A stretch of 64,000 nt of DNA from Nocardioides pini. Lineage in GTDB: Bacteria > Actinomycetota > Actinomycetes > Propionibacteriales > Nocardioidaceae. The stretch's first letter is position 1, and every line of letters begins with the position of its first letter. Positions 10,622 to 20,938 of the stretch are shown here, in pieces. The notes beneath the pieces were generated by a model. The model saw only the letters and a list, made by a program, of their open reading frames with translations, was not told the DNA's origin and ran no database searches. The translations under genes were made by a program, and so were the position numbers. The DNA lies in the NCBI RefSeq assembly GCF_026712185.1, contig NZ_JAPPUX010000002.1, positions 1 through 64,000 on the forward strand, written 5' to 3'.

Positions 10622-13075
10622 GAGGCGGCGGGCCTGCAGGATCCGGCCGAGCACGAACGAGTTCGCGCGGAGCTGGTTGCGGGCGTAGGCGATCAGGCTG
10701 GTGTCGTCGGCCGCAGCCTCGGCGGCAGCGAGGAAGGACTCGTCGCCCGCGCCGAGGGGGTACATCGCCCGGATGGTGAGCCCCTGGTTCAGCAGGCCGC
10801 CCTTGAGCGTGTGCAGCTCCTCGAGGTAGCGGTGTGCGAACGGAGCGAGGAGCTCGGCCTGGCCGGGCCGCCAGAACGTCGAGCCCAGCACGAGGGTCTC
10901 CCGGCTCGCCGGCACGGCGTAGTCGACGAAGAACGCCCGCCAGACCTCCTCCTTGGCCTCGACGTCGGGACGCGCGGCGAGCACCGCGAGGCGGCGCATG
11001 CCGGCGTCCGGGTCGGGGTCGGACTCGAGCAGGCGGCGTACGGCGTCCTCGTCGTAGTCGCCGAGCTCGGCCCGGCGTACGGCCATCCGCCAGGCCAGGT
11101 CGAGGTCGGTCGCCTCGTCGGCGGCTGCCTGGAGGACCGCCCAGTGCTCGTCGGCGGAAGCGGACGCCGCGAGGGTGCGCAGCGCGGCCTGGCGAGCGTC
11201 GGGTACGTCGACCAGCCCGACCACCGCGTCAGCCAGCGCGGCCAGGAGGCCGGGCGACTCGTCGGCCGGCGCCCACCGGTCGGCGACCTGGAGGGCCTGG
11301 GCCAGGAACGGCTCGACGAGCGCCGGGCTGGTCTCCGTGGACAGGGCGCGGGTCAGGGCACCCGACACGTCGCGGGGGGCGACGTCGCCGAGCAGCAGCA
11401 GCTGGCCCGCGGTGGCCGCGACGAGCGCGCGGTCGAGCGGGTCGTCGAGCTGCTGGACGCGCTCGAGCATCAGCCGCAGCGAGGTCGGGTCGGGCTTGAC
11501 GGCGGCGAAGGTGTAGTCGCCGGCGTTGACCAGCCGGAGGTCGCCCTCGGGCAGCTCGACGGGCGTGCGCCGACCGGTCACCTCGTGCGAGGAGCGGCCC
11601 ACCGGCACGAGGGCGTCGCCCGAGGCGTCGAAGACGGCGACGTCGAGCCGGTGCGGACGCGGCTCCTGGCCGTCGTTCGTCTCCACGACGAGCTCGCCGT
11701 CGACGAGCGAGATCACGTCGGTGCCGGCCTCGTCGAGCCACGCCTTGGTCCAGGCCGTCAGGTCGCGGCCGGAGGCCCGCGAGTAGCAGTCCATCAGGTC
11801 GTCGAGGCGGGTGTTGGAGAAGGCGTAGCGGCTGAAGTAGTCGCGCAGGCCCTCCACGAACGCGTCCTCGCCGATGTAGGCGACGAGCTGGTGCAGCACG
11901 CTCTGGCCCTTGACGTAGGTGATGGCGTCGAAGTTGGACATCGCCGACGACACGTCGGGCACGTCGCTGCGGATGGGGTGGCGAGCGGGGCTCATGTCCA
12001 TCTCGTAGGCGGTGCGCTTGAAGGCGGCGAGGAAAGTCGCCCACTGCTCGGTGAACTCGCTCGCGCGGGCCATGCCCCAGTTGGCCGCCCAGGACGCGAA
12101 GGCCTCGTTGAGCCACAGGTCGTCCCACCACTGCATCGTCACGAGGTCGCCGAACCACATGTGGGCCATCTCGTGGAAGATGAACTCGGCCCGGACGGCG
12201 CGCTGGGCGTGGGTCGGGGGAGTGCGGAAGAGCTGGCCGTCGCCGTAGGTGACGCAGCCCCAGTTCTCCATGGCACCGCCGAGGTTGGGCACGAAGACCT
12301 GGTCGTAGCGCTCCTGCGGGAACGGGTACCCGAACCGCTCGCCGAAGAACGCCAGCCCCTGCCGGGTGAGCGTGACCATCTCGTCGAGGTCGCGCTCGAG
12401 GATCGACCTGAGCGACTGCCGGCAGTAGAAGCCGAGGTCGTAGCCGTCGTGCTGCTGCCGCACCTCGTGGAACGGGCCCGCGTTGACCACGACGACGTAC
12501 GTCGACAGGCGGGGGGTGTCGGGGAACGTCCACACGCGCGCGTCGACGGCCAGGTCGGGGTCCACGTCCGTGACCGACTGGGGTGCGCCGTTGGAGGTGA
12601 CCAGCCACGACGACGGTGCGGTCACGACGAAGCGGTGCGGCGCCTTGAGGTCGGGCTGGTCGAAGCAGGCCCAGACGCGACGGGCCTCGTCGGGCTCGAG
12701 GCTGGTCCAGACGTAGACCAGCTTGTCGGTCGGGTCGACCGTGCGGAGGATGCCCTCGCCCGTGGCCGTGTTGGTGGTGCTCGCCTCGACCACGAGGACG
12801 TTGTCGGCCGCGAGGGCCGGGAGCGGCAGCCGGCCGTCGGCCGCGGCGGAGACGTCGACCTCCTCGCCGTTGAGGCTCGCGCGGACCACGTCCATCGCGA
12901 CGTCGACGAAGGTGGTGGCGCCGGGCTCCGAGCACGTGAAGGCGATGGTGCTGGTTGAGCGCCACACCTCGCCCTCGAGGAGGCCGGTCAGGTCGACGTC
13001 GATGTCGTAGCGCTGGACCTCGAGGAGGTCGGACCGGGTCTTCGCTTCGTGCGTGGTGAGGGTCGACAACGTCAT
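10619..13075 (-). CDS. pepN: Aminopeptidase N (M1 family)
   Basis: This zinc metallopeptidase removes N-terminal residues from peptides in the cytoplasm. The 818-aa protein has the M1 exopeptidase motif GGAMENWG and the zinc site HEMAHMWFGD with the third ligand in LWLNEAFASW, followed by the ERAP1-like C-terminal helical domain. The ATG at 13075 (MTLSTLTTHEA) is preferred over an in-frame ATG at 13102 because a TAGGTT -10 box ends seven bases before it, which would make the mRNA leaderless. Confidence 0.94.
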   Translation of the reverse strand: MTLSTLTTHEAKTRSDLLEVQRYDIDVDLTGLLEGEVWRSTSTIAFTCSEPGATTFVDVAMDVVRASLNGEEVDVSAAADGRLPLPALAADNVLVVEASTTNTATGEGILRTVDPTDKLVYVWTSLEPDEARRVWACFDQPDLKAPHRFVVTAPSSWLVTSNGAPQSVTDVDPDLAVDARVWTFPDTPRLSTYVVVVNAGPFHEVRQQHDGYDLGFYCRQSLRSILERDLDEMVTLTRQGLAFFGERFGYPFPQERYDQVFVPNLGGAMENWGCVTYGDGQLFRTPPTHAQRAVRAEFIFHEMAHMWFGDLVTMQWWDDLWLNEAFASWAANWGMARASEFTEQWATFLAAFKRTAYEMDMSPARHPIRSDVPDVSSAMSNFDAITYVKGQSVLHQLVAYIGEDAFVEGLRDYFSRYAFSNTRLDDLMDCYSRASGRDLTAWTKAWLDEAGTDVISLVDGELVVETNDGQEPRPHRLDVAVFDASGDALVPVGRSSHEVTGRRTPVELPEGDLRLVNAGDYTFAAVKPDPTSLRLMLERVQQLDDPLDRALVAATAGQLLLLGDVAPRDVSGALTRALSTETSPALVEPFLAQALQVADRWAPADESPGLLAALADAVVGLVDVPDARQAALRTLAASASADEHWAVLQAAADEATDLDLAWRMAVRRAELGDYDEDAVRRLLESDPDPDAGMRRLAVLAARPDVEAKEEVWRAFFVDYAVPASRETLVLGSTFWRPGQAELLAPFAHRYLEELHTLKGGLLNQGLTIRAMYPLGAGDESFLAAAEAAADDTSLIAYARNQLRANSFVLGRILQARRL

Positions 13076-13082
13076 GGAGGCG

Positions 13083-13088
13083 AACCTA
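13083..13088 (-). promoter_or_regulatory. -10 box of pepN (leaderless)
   Basis: TAGGTT on the minus strand ends seven bases before the pepN ATG. With the + strand box at 13133 it forms a divergent promoter pair in the 69-bp gap between pepN and the Nudix gene. Confidence 0.6.
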
Positions 13089-13132
13089 CTCACCCTGTCC
13101 ATCGCCCTCTCAACCGACGCCGCTCGCTGGGC

Positions 13133-13138
13133 TAGCGT
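13133..13138 (+). promoter_or_regulatory. -10 box of the Nudix gene (leaderless)
   Basis: TAGCGT ends six bases before the ATG at 13145, consistent with a leaderless mRNA. Confidence 0.55.
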
Positions 13139-13144
13139 CGGGGC

Positions 13145-13777
13145 ATGACCGACGCGACCACCCCCGACCGAGCGCACGACCGACCGGACGAGCTCGCCGA
13201 CCGCCCGATGACGTGGCCGGTGGTGTCGAGCCACGACCTGCACCGCGACGACTGGGTGGTCGCCCTGCGCGAGGACGTCATCACCCGTCCGGGCCACCCC
13301 GAGGAGTTCAGCCGCCTCACGCTGGAGCACCCGGGCGCGGTCGTGGTGCTGGCGGTGGACGACGACGAGCGGGTGATGTGCCTGCGGCAGTACCGGCACA
13401 CCAACCAGCGCGAGTTCGTCGAGCTGCCCGCCGGTCTGCGGGACGCCGGCGACGAGCCGAGCGTCGAGACCGCGAAGCGCGAGCTGCGTGAGGAGGTCGA
13501 GCTCGAGGCCTCCGACTGGCGACTGCTGCTGAGCACCTACGGCAGCGCGGGGATCAGCACCGAGGTGCACGAGATCTTCCTCGCCCGCGGGCTGACCCAC
13601 GCGCCGCGCGGGGACTTCGAGATGGAGCACGAGGAGGCCGAGATGGAGCGCTTCTGGGTGCCCATGGCCGAGCTGCTCGAGGCCGTCCTGGAGGGGCGGG
13701 TGCGGCAGGGGCCGCTGGCCCAGGCGGTGCTGGCGTACGACGTCCTCCGGCGCCGAGGGGCCCTCGACGCCGCGTAG
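13145..13777 (+). CDS. Nudix hydrolase, ADP-ribose pyrophosphatase-like
   Basis: The 210-aa protein contains a Nudix box starting at Gly97 ([20 protein letters not shown], then EVEL), preceded by [19 protein letters not shown], the arrangement typical of ADP-ribose pyrophosphatases (Rv1700-like). It would hydrolyse nucleoside diphosphate sugars such as ADP-ribose. It lies between pepN and ald, the same neighbourhood as in mycobacteria near pyrG and xerD. Confidence 0.9.
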   Translation: MTDATTPDRAHDRPDELADRPMTWPVVSSHDLHRDDWVVALREDVITRPGHPEEFSRLTLEHPGAVVVLAVDDDERVMCLRQYRHTNQREFVELPAGLRDAGDEPSVETAKRELREEVELEASDWRLLLSTYGSAGISTEVHEIFLARGLTHAPRGDFEMEHEEAEMERFWVPMAELLEAVLEGRVRQGPLAQAVLAYDVLRRRGALDAA

Positions 13778-13790
13778 GGCGTCCCGGGAG

Positions 13791-13796
13791 TAGTCT
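13791..13796 (+). promoter_or_regulatory. Probable -10 box of ald
   Basis: TAGTCT lies about 60 bases before the ald ATG. Unlike the leaderless genes nearby, ald has a clear Shine-Dalgarno (GAGGAGC, ending about eight bases before ATG), so it would have a leader of about 50 bases. Confidence 0.4.
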
Positions 13797-13855
13797 CGCC
13801 CTCGCTGTGAGGCGGGCCACGACGTGGTGGACGCCCGGATCCCGAGGAGCAAGGC

Positions 13856-14971
13856 ATGAAGGTCGGCGTACCCAAGGAAGTCAAGAATCGCGAGTACCGC
13901 GTGGCCCTGACCCCGATCGGCGTGCACGAGCTCGTCCAGCACGGCCACGAGGTCGTGGTGCAGAAGACGGCCGGCGAGGGCTCGCAGATCCCCGACGAGG
14001 AGTACGCCGCCGCGGGCGCCACGCTGCTCGACACGGCCGACGACGTGTGGGGCACCGCGGACATGGTCCTCAAGGTCAAGGAGCCCGTCGCCGAGGAGTA
14101 CGAGCGGATGCGGGAGGGCCAGACCCTCTTCACCTACCTCCACCTCGCTGCCGACAAGCCGCTGACCGAGCAGCTGATGCAGCGCAAGGTCACCGCGATC
14201 GCCTACGAGACCGTCCAGCTGCCGTCGGGCGGGCTGCCGCTGCTCTACCCGATGTCGGAGGTCGCGGGCTGCCTCGCCCCGCAGGTCGGCGCCCACGCGC
14301 TGCTGAAGGCCAACGGCGGTCGCGGCGTCCTCATGGGCGGCGTCGGCGGCGTCGCCAACGCCAAGGTCGTCATCATCGGCGCCGGCGTCTCGGGCCAGAA
14401 CGCCGCCAACATCGCGCTCGGCATGGGTGCCGACGTGACGCTCCTCGACACCGACCTCGACAAGCTGCGGATGTCGTTCTGGCGCTACAACAACCGGGTG
14501 CACGGCCTGGCCTCGTCCAAGCTCGCCATCGAGCAGCAGGTGATGGAGGCGGACATGGTGATCGGCGCCGTCCTCATCCCGGGCGCCGCGGCCCCCAAGC
14601 TGGTGAGCAACGAGCTGGTGTCCCGGATGAAGCCCGGCTCGGTGCTCGTGGACATCGCCATCGACCAGGGCGGCTGCTTCGAGGACTCCCACGCCACCAC
14701 GCACGACGACCCCACCTACGCGGTGCACGACTCGGTGTTCTACTGCGTGGCCAACATGCCCGGCGCGGTGCCCAACACCTCGACGTACGCCCTCACCAAC
14801 GCGACGCTGCCCTACGCCGTCGCCCTCGCCGACAAGGGGTGGCAGCAGGCGCTGCGCGACGACCGCAGCCTCGCGCTCGGCCTCAACACCCACGCGGGCG
14901 AGCTCACCAACGCGCCGGTCGGGCAAGCCGTGGGCATCGAGTCGGTGGACCTCGATACCGTCCTCGGGTGA
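13856..14971 (+). CDS. ald: Alanine dehydrogenase
   Basis: Ald interconverts L-alanine and pyruvate with NAD. The 371-aa protein shows the family N-terminus ([20 protein letters not shown]), the [10 protein letters not shown] segment and the Rossmann glycine motif in [14 protein letters not shown]. Length is exactly as expected. The ATG is preceded by GAGGAGC. Its stop overlaps the xerD GTG by four bases. Confidence 0.96.
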   Translation: MKVGVPKEVKNREYRVALTPIGVHELVQHGHEVVVQKTAGEGSQIPDEEYAAAGATLLDTADDVWGTADMVLKVKEPVAEEYERMREGQTLFTYLHLAADKPLTEQLMQRKVTAIAYETVQLPSGGLPLLYPMSEVAGCLAPQVGAHALLKANGGRGVLMGGVGGVANAKVVIIGAGVSGQNAANIALGMGADVTLLDTDLDKLRMSFWRYNNRVHGLASSKLAIEQQVMEADMVIGAVLIPGAAAPKLVSNELVSRMKPGSVLVDIAIDQGGCFEDSHATTHDDPTYAVHDSVFYCVANMPGAVPNTSTYALTNATLPYAVALADKGWQQALRDDRSLALGLNTHAGELTNAPVGQAVGIESVDLDTVLG

Positions 14972-15900
14972 GCTCTGGGGCGAGGCTGGACCGCGCGGTC
15001 CGCACCTACCTCGACCACCTGGCGGTCGAGCGGGGGCTGGCGGCCAACACCCTCAGCTCCTACCGCCGTGACCTGGCCCGCTACGACGAGTTCCTGACCG
15101 GGCAGGGCATCGACCACCTGGACGCGGTCACCGAGGCGACGGTGGCCGCGTTCCTGGTCAGCCTGCGCGAGGGGAGCGAGGCCCACCCGCCGCTGAGCGC
15201 GACGTCGGCGGCGCGGACGGTGGTGGCCGTGCGCGGCTTCCACCGGTTCGCCGTCTCGGACGGCCTGGCGACGGCCGACCCGGCGGCCGCGGTCAAGCCG
15301 CCCACCCCTGCCAAGCGGCTGCCGAAGGCGCTGCCGCTGTCCGACGTCGAGGCGATCCTGGAGGCGGCGGGAGCCCCCGACACGGTCCTCGCCCTGCGCG
15401 ACCGGGCCCTGCTCGAGCTGCTCTACGGCACCGGGGCGCGCATCTCGGAGGCCGTCGGGCTCGACGTCGACGACCTCGACCAGGTCGACGGCACGGTGCT
15501 GCTCCGCGGCAAGGGCGGCAAGGAGCGGCTGGTCCCCGTGGGCGGCTACGCCAGGGACGCCGTCGCCGCCTACCTCACGCGGGCGCGTCCCGAGCTCGTC
15601 GGCGCCGGCAAGGGCGGCCCGGCGATGTTCCTCAACTCCCGCGGCGGCCGGCTGTCGCGCCAGAGCGCGTGGGCGGTGCTGGTCAAGGCCGCCGAGCGGG
15701 CCGGCGTGACCGCGTCGGTCTCCCCGCACACGCTGCGGCACTCGTTCGCCACCCACCTGCTCGACGGGGGCGCCGACGTGCGCGTCGTCCAGGAGCTGCT
15801 CGGCCACGCGTCCGTGACCACGACGCAGGTCTACACGCTCGTCACCGTCGACAACCTGCGCGAGGTCTTCGCCACCGCCCACCCGCGGGCGCGGGAGTAG
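14968..15900 (+). CDS. xerD: Tyrosine recombinase XerD
   Basis: XerD with XerC resolves chromosome dimers at dif. The 310-aa protein has the SAM-like N-terminal domain ([20 protein letters not shown]) and all catalytic residues: Arg in [34 protein letters not shown] with the nucleophilic Tyr. The GTG start sits in a GTGA overlap with ald. The position next to pyrG and the ParA/Scp region is the normal chromosomal locus, which separates it from the island integrase at 34.4 kb. Confidence 0.93.
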   Translation: MSSGARLDRAVRTYLDHLAVERGLAANTLSSYRRDLARYDEFLTGQGIDHLDAVTEATVAAFLVSLREGSEAHPPLSATSAARTVVAVRGFHRFAVSDGLATADPAAAVKPPTPAKRLPKALPLSDVEAILEAAGAPDTVLALRDRALLELLYGTGARISEAVGLDVDDLDQVDGTVLLRGKGGKERLVPVGGYARDAVAAYLTRARPELVGAGKGGPAMFLNSRGGRLSRQSAWAVLVKAAERAGVTASVSPHTLRHSFATHLLDGGADVRVVQELLGHASVTTTQVYTLVTVDNLREVFATAHPRARE

Positions 15901-15902
15901 CC

Positions 15903-18900
15903 GTGCTGCGGCTGCTCGACGGGGTCTCGTGGAACGGCGTGCCGCTGCCCGGCGAGCGGGTCGGCGCGCTGCTCGCCGTGCTCGCGGCAGAGCCGGCAGG
16001 CGTCGGCGACGGTCGGCTGGTCCGGGAGATCTGGCCCGACGCGGAGCCCGTTCACCCCGCCAAGGCGCTGCAGGTGCTGGTCTCCCGCACCCGCTCGGCC
16101 ACCGCGCCGGACGTCGTCCAGCGCGTCGAGGGCGGCTACCGGCTCGGCCTGGCCGACGAGGACGTCGACGCCCGCACGCAGGCCGCGCACCTCGCCGGCG
16201 CCCGCGCCGCGCTCGCGTCCGGGGATGCCGCCGAGGCGTTCCGCCTGGCCTCGTCGGTGGCGGCGATGGACGTGGCCGTCCCCGGCGCGGGACCGCTCGC
16301 CGACCTGCGGCTCGCGGCGGAGCAGCGACGTACGACCGCGCGGGAGGTCGCCGCGCTGGCCGCCGCGCGGCTGGGTCGGCACGCCGAGGCGCTCGACGGG
16401 CTCACGACGGCGCACGAGCGGCGTCCTGACGACGCCGAGGTCCTCCTCGCGCTGCTGCGCGCGGAGGCCGCGACGGCCGGCCCCGCCACCGCGCTGGCGC
16501 GCTTCGAGTCCTACCGGGCCGACCTCGTCGACCGGCTCGGCGTCGACCCGGAGCCCGCCCTCCAGCGGCTCCACGTCGAGCTGCTGGCCGCCGACGACCC
16601 GGTGCGGACCGGGGTGCGGTACGACGCGACCGGGCTGCTGGGTCGCGAGCAGGACCTCGACCGCCTGCGCTCGGCGCTCGCCGCGTCGCGGCTGGTCACC
16701 GTGCTCGGCCCCGGTGGCATCGGCAAGACGAGCATCGCCCATGTGCTGGCCCGCGAGTCGATGCTGCCCCGCGTCCACGTGGTGGAGCTCGTCGGCGTCG
16801 GCGCGGGCGACGACGTGGTGGTGGCGGTCGGCGCGGCCCTCGGCGTGCGCGGGTCCGTGACGACCCGGCTCGCGCTGACGGCTGCCCAGCAGGCCGACGT
16901 ACGCAGCCGGTTGGCGCAGGAGCTCGACGCGGGGCCGACGCTGCTCGTCCTCGACAACTGCGAGCACGTCCTGGAGCCGGTGGCCGCGCTGGTGGCCTTC
17001 CTGCTCGCGACGACCCGCGACCTGCAGGTGCTGGCCACCAGCCGGGCCCCGCTGCGGCTGGCGGCCGAGCGGGCGGTCCCGCTGAGCCAGCTCTCCGCCT
17101 CCGACGCGGGAGACCTGTTCGTGCAGCGCGCCTCCGCGACGAGGCCGGACGCGGTGCTCGACCCGGTCGCGGTGCGCGACGTCGTCGACCGGCTGGACGG
17201 GCTGCCGCTCGCCGTCGAGCTCGCCGCTGCGCGCGTCCGGACGATGACGGTCGCCGAGGTGGCCGCCGCGCTCGACGACCGGTTCGCCGCGCTGCGCAGC
17301 CGCGACCGCACCACTCCCGACCGCCACCGCACGCTGGAGGCGGTCATCGCCTGGTCGTGGGACCTGCTGGCCGCCGACGAGCAGCGGGCCTTGGCCTGGC
17401 TCTCCGTCTTCCAGGACGGCTTCGACCGGGCGACGGCCGTGTCGGTGCTGGGCCCCGACGGCCCCGACCTGGTGGACGCGCTCGTCGAGCAGTCCCTGCT
17501 GGTGGTCACCGAGGACGGCGGCACCACGCGCTTCCGGGCGCTCGAGACGGTCCGCGAGTACGCCGCCGCCCGACTGGCCGCCCGCAGTGAGGAGGAGGCC
17601 GCGGGGCAGGCGCAGCGACGGTGGGCGCGCGACCTGTCCGACCGGTGCCAGGACCTCGTCGTCACCGACGACCAGGTCGCGCTCGTGGACGTGCTCGTGC
17701 GCGAGCAGAACAACCTCACCGACGTGCTCCGGCACGCCCTCGCGACCGCCGACCGCGAGATGGTCGCCCGGCTCGCGGCGCTCCTCGGCAGCCTCTGGAC
17801 CGTCACGGGCGACCAGCCGAGGATCTTCGCCGTCTGCGACGCCGCGTCGGAGCTCCTCTCCGGGTGGGACGTGCCGCCCGATCTGCGACGGCATGCCCAG
17901 GAGGCCGCCGGCGTGCTGATGATCCATCTGAGCTGGATGCCGGGGGTCGACCTCGGCGGACTGCGCGACCTGCTCCTGCAGGGCGAGCGGCCCACCGGCG
18001 TGTGGGGGCTGATCGGGCACACGGTCCACGTCGCGGACGGGGCGACGCCCGCACGCCTGGCCGAGGTCGCCGCCCAGGAGCCGAGACCGGCGATGGCGGG
18101 TGCGCTGCTGCTGTGGGCGGCGATCGTCTCGGAGAACGACGGCGACGTGGGCGCGGCCCGGGCGTACGCCGAGGCGGCCCTGGACGGACCGCTGCCGCCG
18201 TACCTCCTCGCCTCGCTCCACGCCGAGCTGAGCCAGCTGGCGATGGCCGTGGGCGACCACCACCGGGCGGCGCGTCACGCGGAGGTGGCCTGGCCGCTGC
18301 TCGAGCGGATCCACTCGGTGACCGATGCCTACAGCCTCCAGGTCGCCACCGCCCTCGCTCCGCTGCTGGACGGGGACGCCGATGCCGCGGAGGCCCTCCT
18401 CGAGCGGTTCGGCCCGCCGGACGGCGACACCGCGCAGGTCGGCGCGCGCCTCACGTGGCAGACGGCCCAGGCCGAGGTCGCCCTGGCGCGCGGCGACCAC
18501 GCGGAGGCGCTCCGGCGCTACGACGCCGTCGTCGACCTGGTGACCGACGGCGACACCCCGGGCGTCGGGCCGGGCGCCTCGCCATGGGTCGCCCTGGCGT
18601 CGTCCGCCGCCCTCGTCAGCCGGGTCCGCTACGGCACGGCCTCGCCCGACGCACGCGCCGACGAGCTGCGCGACCTCGTCGCCGGCCCGTCCGGTCGCAC
18701 CCCGGAGGGCACGCTGTGGTTCACCGACCTCCCGCTCAACGGCATGCTGCTGGTGGCGCTGGCCGCGTGGGTGCTGAGGTTCGGGCCGGCCGAGCAGCAC
18801 GCCGACGGCGTGCACCTGCTCGCCGTCGCGCACCGCTGGGCCTACAACCGCAGCATCCCGGTCATGGCGTGGGAGCCCATGGTCGAGCTCGCGGAAGCCG

Positions 18901-19028
18901 TCCAGCCCGGACGGATCGGCCCGCTCGTCGTCGAGCTGGCCGACCGCCCGGGCCCCGACCTGGTGCCCGGCGCGGCCGCGGCGGTGGACCGCCTGCGGCG
19001 CGCCTGGCAGGTCACATCCGCCGGTTGA
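15903..19028 (+). CDS. AfsR/SARP-type transcriptional regulator with NB-ARC domain
   Basis: The 1041-aa protein has an N-terminal OmpR-like winged helix (about 1-75), a bacterial transcriptional activator domain (about 80-240), an NB-ARC/STAND ATPase with Walker A GPGGIGKTS (270-278) and the LLVLDNCEHVL Walker B region, then a helical, TPR-like C-terminus. Such proteins activate secondary metabolism or stress genes. It follows xerD by two bases and its 3' end overlaps that of the convergent ABC permease by 17 bp. The target genes are not evident; the neighbouring exporter is one possibility. Confidence 0.88.
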   Translation: MLRLLDGVSWNGVPLPGERVGALLAVLAAEPAGVGDGRLVREIWPDAEPVHPAKALQVLVSRTRSATAPDVVQRVEGGYRLGLADEDVDARTQAAHLAGARAALASGDAAEAFRLASSVAAMDVAVPGAGPLADLRLAAEQRRTTAREVAALAAARLGRHAEALDGLTTAHERRPDDAEVLLALLRAEAATAGPATALARFESYRADLVDRLGVDPEPALQRLHVELLAADDPVRTGVRYDATGLLGREQDLDRLRSALAASRLVTVLGPGGIGKTSIAHVLARESMLPRVHVVELVGVGAGDDVVVAVGAALGVRGSVTTRLALTAAQQADVRSRLAQELDAGPTLLVLDNCEHVLEPVAALVAFLLATTRDLQVLATSRAPLRLAAERAVPLSQLSASDAGDLFVQRASATRPDAVLDPVAVRDVVDRLDGLPLAVELAAARVRTMTVAEVAAALDDRFAALRSRDRTTPDRHRTLEAVIAWSWDLLAADEQRALAWLSVFQDGFDRATAVSVLGPDGPDLVDALVEQSLLVVTEDGGTTRFRALETVREYAAARLAARSEEEAAGQAQRRWARDLSDRCQDLVVTDDQVALVDVLVREQNNLTDVLRHALATADREMVARLAALLGSLWTVTGDQPRIFAVCDAASELLSGWDVPPDLRRHAQEAAGVLMIHLSWMPGVDLGGLRDLLLQGERPTGVWGLIGHTVHVADGATPARLAEVAAQEPRPAMAGALLLWAAIVSENDGDVGAARAYAEAALDGPLPPYLLASLHAELSQLAMAVGDHHRAARHAEVAWPLLERIHSVTDAYSLQVATALAPLLDGDADAAEALLERFGPPDGDTAQVGARLTWQTAQAEVALARGDHAEALRRYDAVVDLVTDGDTPGVGPGASPWVALASSAALVSRVRYGTASPDARADELRDLVAGPSGRTPEGTLWFTDLPLNGMLLVALAAWVLRFGPAEQHADGVHLLAVAHRWAYNRSIPVMAWEPMVELAEAVQPGRIGPLVVELADRPGPDLVPGAAAAVDRLRRAWQVTSAG

Positions 19029-19824
19029 AGGCCCGCACCGAGAGCGGTGCGAAGACGGCGATGATGACCGTGCAGCCGAGCAGCGCCCAGCCGACGCCCG
19101 CCGTGACGGCGCCGTCGTTGGCGAGGTCGCGAAGGGCGGTGATCACCAGGGAGACCGGGTTGAGCTCGGCGAAGGTCTGGAGCGGCTCCGGCATGGTGTC
19201 GGTCGGGACGAACGCGTTGGAGAGGAACGTCAGCGGGAACATCACCAGCAGGGAGATGGCCTGCACTCCTTGCGCGTTGCGGCCCACGATCCCGAACAGC
19301 GTGAAGATCCACGCCAGTGACCAGCCCGCCAGCATGGCGAGGAGGACGGCGCCGGCGACGCCGAGCACGCCGCCGCCCGGCCGGTAGCCGATCGCGATGC
19401 CGACGGCGAAGGTCAGCACCGAGGCGATGAAGTAGCGGAGCAGGTCGGCCACCATCGGGCCGGCCAGCGGCGCGAGGCGCGAGATCGGCAGCACCTTGAA
19501 GCGGTCGAAGACCCCGGTGTCCATGTCGGTGCGGAGCTGGACGCCGGTGGCCACGCACGCGGTCAGCACGGTCTGACCGATGAGGCCGGGGATGATCAGC
19601 GGCAGGTAGCTCTGCACGTCGCCGGAGATCGCGCCGCCGAAGATGTAGGCGAACATGCCCGTGAAGACCAGCGGCTGGATGGTGACGTCGAACATCACCT
19701 CCATGCTGCGGCGCATCTTCATCGTCGCCCGCCAGGCCAGGGTCATCGTCTGGGTGAGGGTCTCGGCCACCCCCACGCGGTCGGTGTCGACGTCGGCGGG
19801 GTCGGTGACGGTCAGGGTGCTCAT
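19012..19824 (-). CDS. ABC-2 type exporter permease (DrrB-like)
   Basis: The 270-aa membrane protein has six predicted transmembrane helices and the DrrB family pattern (TLAWRATMKMRRSMEVMFD, then QPLVFTGMFAYIFGG and FPLTFLSNAFVPTDTMP). It would form the channel for drug or lipid export with the ATPase encoded just upstream. Its ATG overlaps the ATPase stop by four bases (ATGA), so the two are coupled. Confidence 0.9.
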   Translation of the reverse strand: MSTLTVTDPADVDTDRVGVAETLTQTMTLAWRATMKMRRSMEVMFDVTIQPLVFTGMFAYIFGGAISGDVQSYLPLIIPGLIGQTVLTACVATGVQLRTDMDTGVFDRFKVLPISRLAPLAGPMVADLLRYFIASVLTFAVGIAIGYRPGGGVLGVAGAVLLAMLAGWSLAWIFTLFGIVGRNAQGVQAISLLVMFPLTFLSNAFVPTDTMPEPLQTFAELNPVSLVITALRDLANDGAVTAGVGWALLGCTVIIAVFAPLSVRAFNRRM

Positions 19825-20855
19825 CGGGCGTCCTCCATCTGCGGGTCGGGGAGGTCGGCGCCGCGGTTCGCGGCCCCGTCCTGGGGGTCCTCGGTGTCGT
19901 GGGTGTCGTGGGTGTCGTGGCCGGTCAGCGCGAGGAAGACCTCGTCGAGCGACGGCTTCTGGACGGTCACCGACTCGATGGCGATCCCGCGGTCGCGGAG
20001 GGCGACGAGGACGTCGACGGCCTGGTCGGTGCGGGTCAGCGGCACGTTGACGCGTCGTGCCTCGGGGGTGAGGACCGCCTCCTCGCGCACCAGCCGCCGA
20101 GCCTCGTCCGCCACGACCGGCAGGTCGGCGGCGTCGGCCAGCTGGAGCTGGAGGGTCGACTGGCCGACCGACGACTTGAGCTCGTCGGCGGTGCCCTCGG
20201 CGACCTTGCGACCGCGGTCGATGACGGCGATCCGGTCGGCGAGCTGGTCGGCCTCGTCGAGGTACTGGGTCGTGAGCAGGACGGTGCACCCGGTGCGGAC
20301 GAGGTCGCGGATCGTGTCCCACATCTGCCCGCGGGTGCGGGGGTCGAGGCCCGTGGTGGGCTCGTCGAGGAAGATCAGCGGCGGCCGCGTGAGCAGGCTG
20401 GCGGCGAGGTCGAGACGGCGCCGCATGCCGCCGGAGAAGGCCGAGATGGGCTTGCTGGCCGCCTCGGTGAGGTCGAACTGCTCGAGCAGCTCGGCTCCGC
20501 GAGTGCGGGCCTCGGTGCGCCCGAGGCCCTGGAGCCGCGCGAAGAGCCAGAGGTTCTCGGTGGCAGTGAGGTTCTCGTCCACGGAGGCGTACTGCCCGGT
20601 GACGCCCAGCAGTCGTCGTACGGCGTGGGGCTCGGTGCGGACGTCGTGGCCGAAGATCCCGGCCCGACCCTCGTCGATGTGGAGCAGGGTGGCGAGCATG
20701 CGGAGCATCGTCGTCTTCCCGGCCCCGTTGGGGCCGAGGACGCCGAACACCTCGCCGCGGTGGACCTCGAGGTCGATCCCGTCGACGGCGCGGTGGTCGC
20801 CGAACTTCTTGACGAGCGCGGAGGCGCGGACTGCGAGTCCTGGATGTGTGGTCAT
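19821..20855 (-). CDS. ABC transporter ATP-binding protein (DrrA-like)
   Basis: The 344-aa ATPase has Walker A (GPNGAGKTTMLRM), the signature SAFSGGMRRRLDLA, Walker B LIFLDEPTTGLD and a C-terminal DrrA domain of about 100 residues. DrrAB pairs export antibiotics or hydrophobic compounds. The ATG at 20855 is chosen; an in-frame GTG at 20885 would add ten residues with no homology. It is divergent from the DUF3516 helicase. Confidence 0.92.
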   Translation of the reverse strand: MTTHPGLAVRASALVKKFGDHRAVDGIDLEVHRGEVFGVLGPNGAGKTTMLRMLATLLHIDEGRAGIFGHDVRTEPHAVRRLLGVTGQYASVDENLTATENLWLFARLQGLGRTEARTRGAELLEQFDLTEAASKPISAFSGGMRRRLDLAASLLTRPPLIFLDEPTTGLDPRTRGQMWDTIRDLVRTGCTVLLTTQYLDEADQLADRIAVIDRGRKVAEGTADELKSSVGQSTLQLQLADAADLPVVADEARRLVREEAVLTPEARRVNVPLTRTDQAVDVLVALRDRGIAIESVTVQKPSLDEVFLALTGHDTHDTHDTEDPQDGAANRGADLPDPQMEDAR

Positions 20856-20938
20856 GGGAGTAACTGTCCGCCCGCGTGGTTTCACCGCGGTTCCACGCCG
20901 CCTGCCGCGCTGAAACCGGCGGGTGGTTGGATCGACGC

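Noticed and set aside
13076..14926. The pepN frame stays open far upstream of its start on the minus strand
   Set aside because: The extra part is the shadow of the Nudix and ald genes. The -10 box and homologous N-terminus place the pepN start at 13075.
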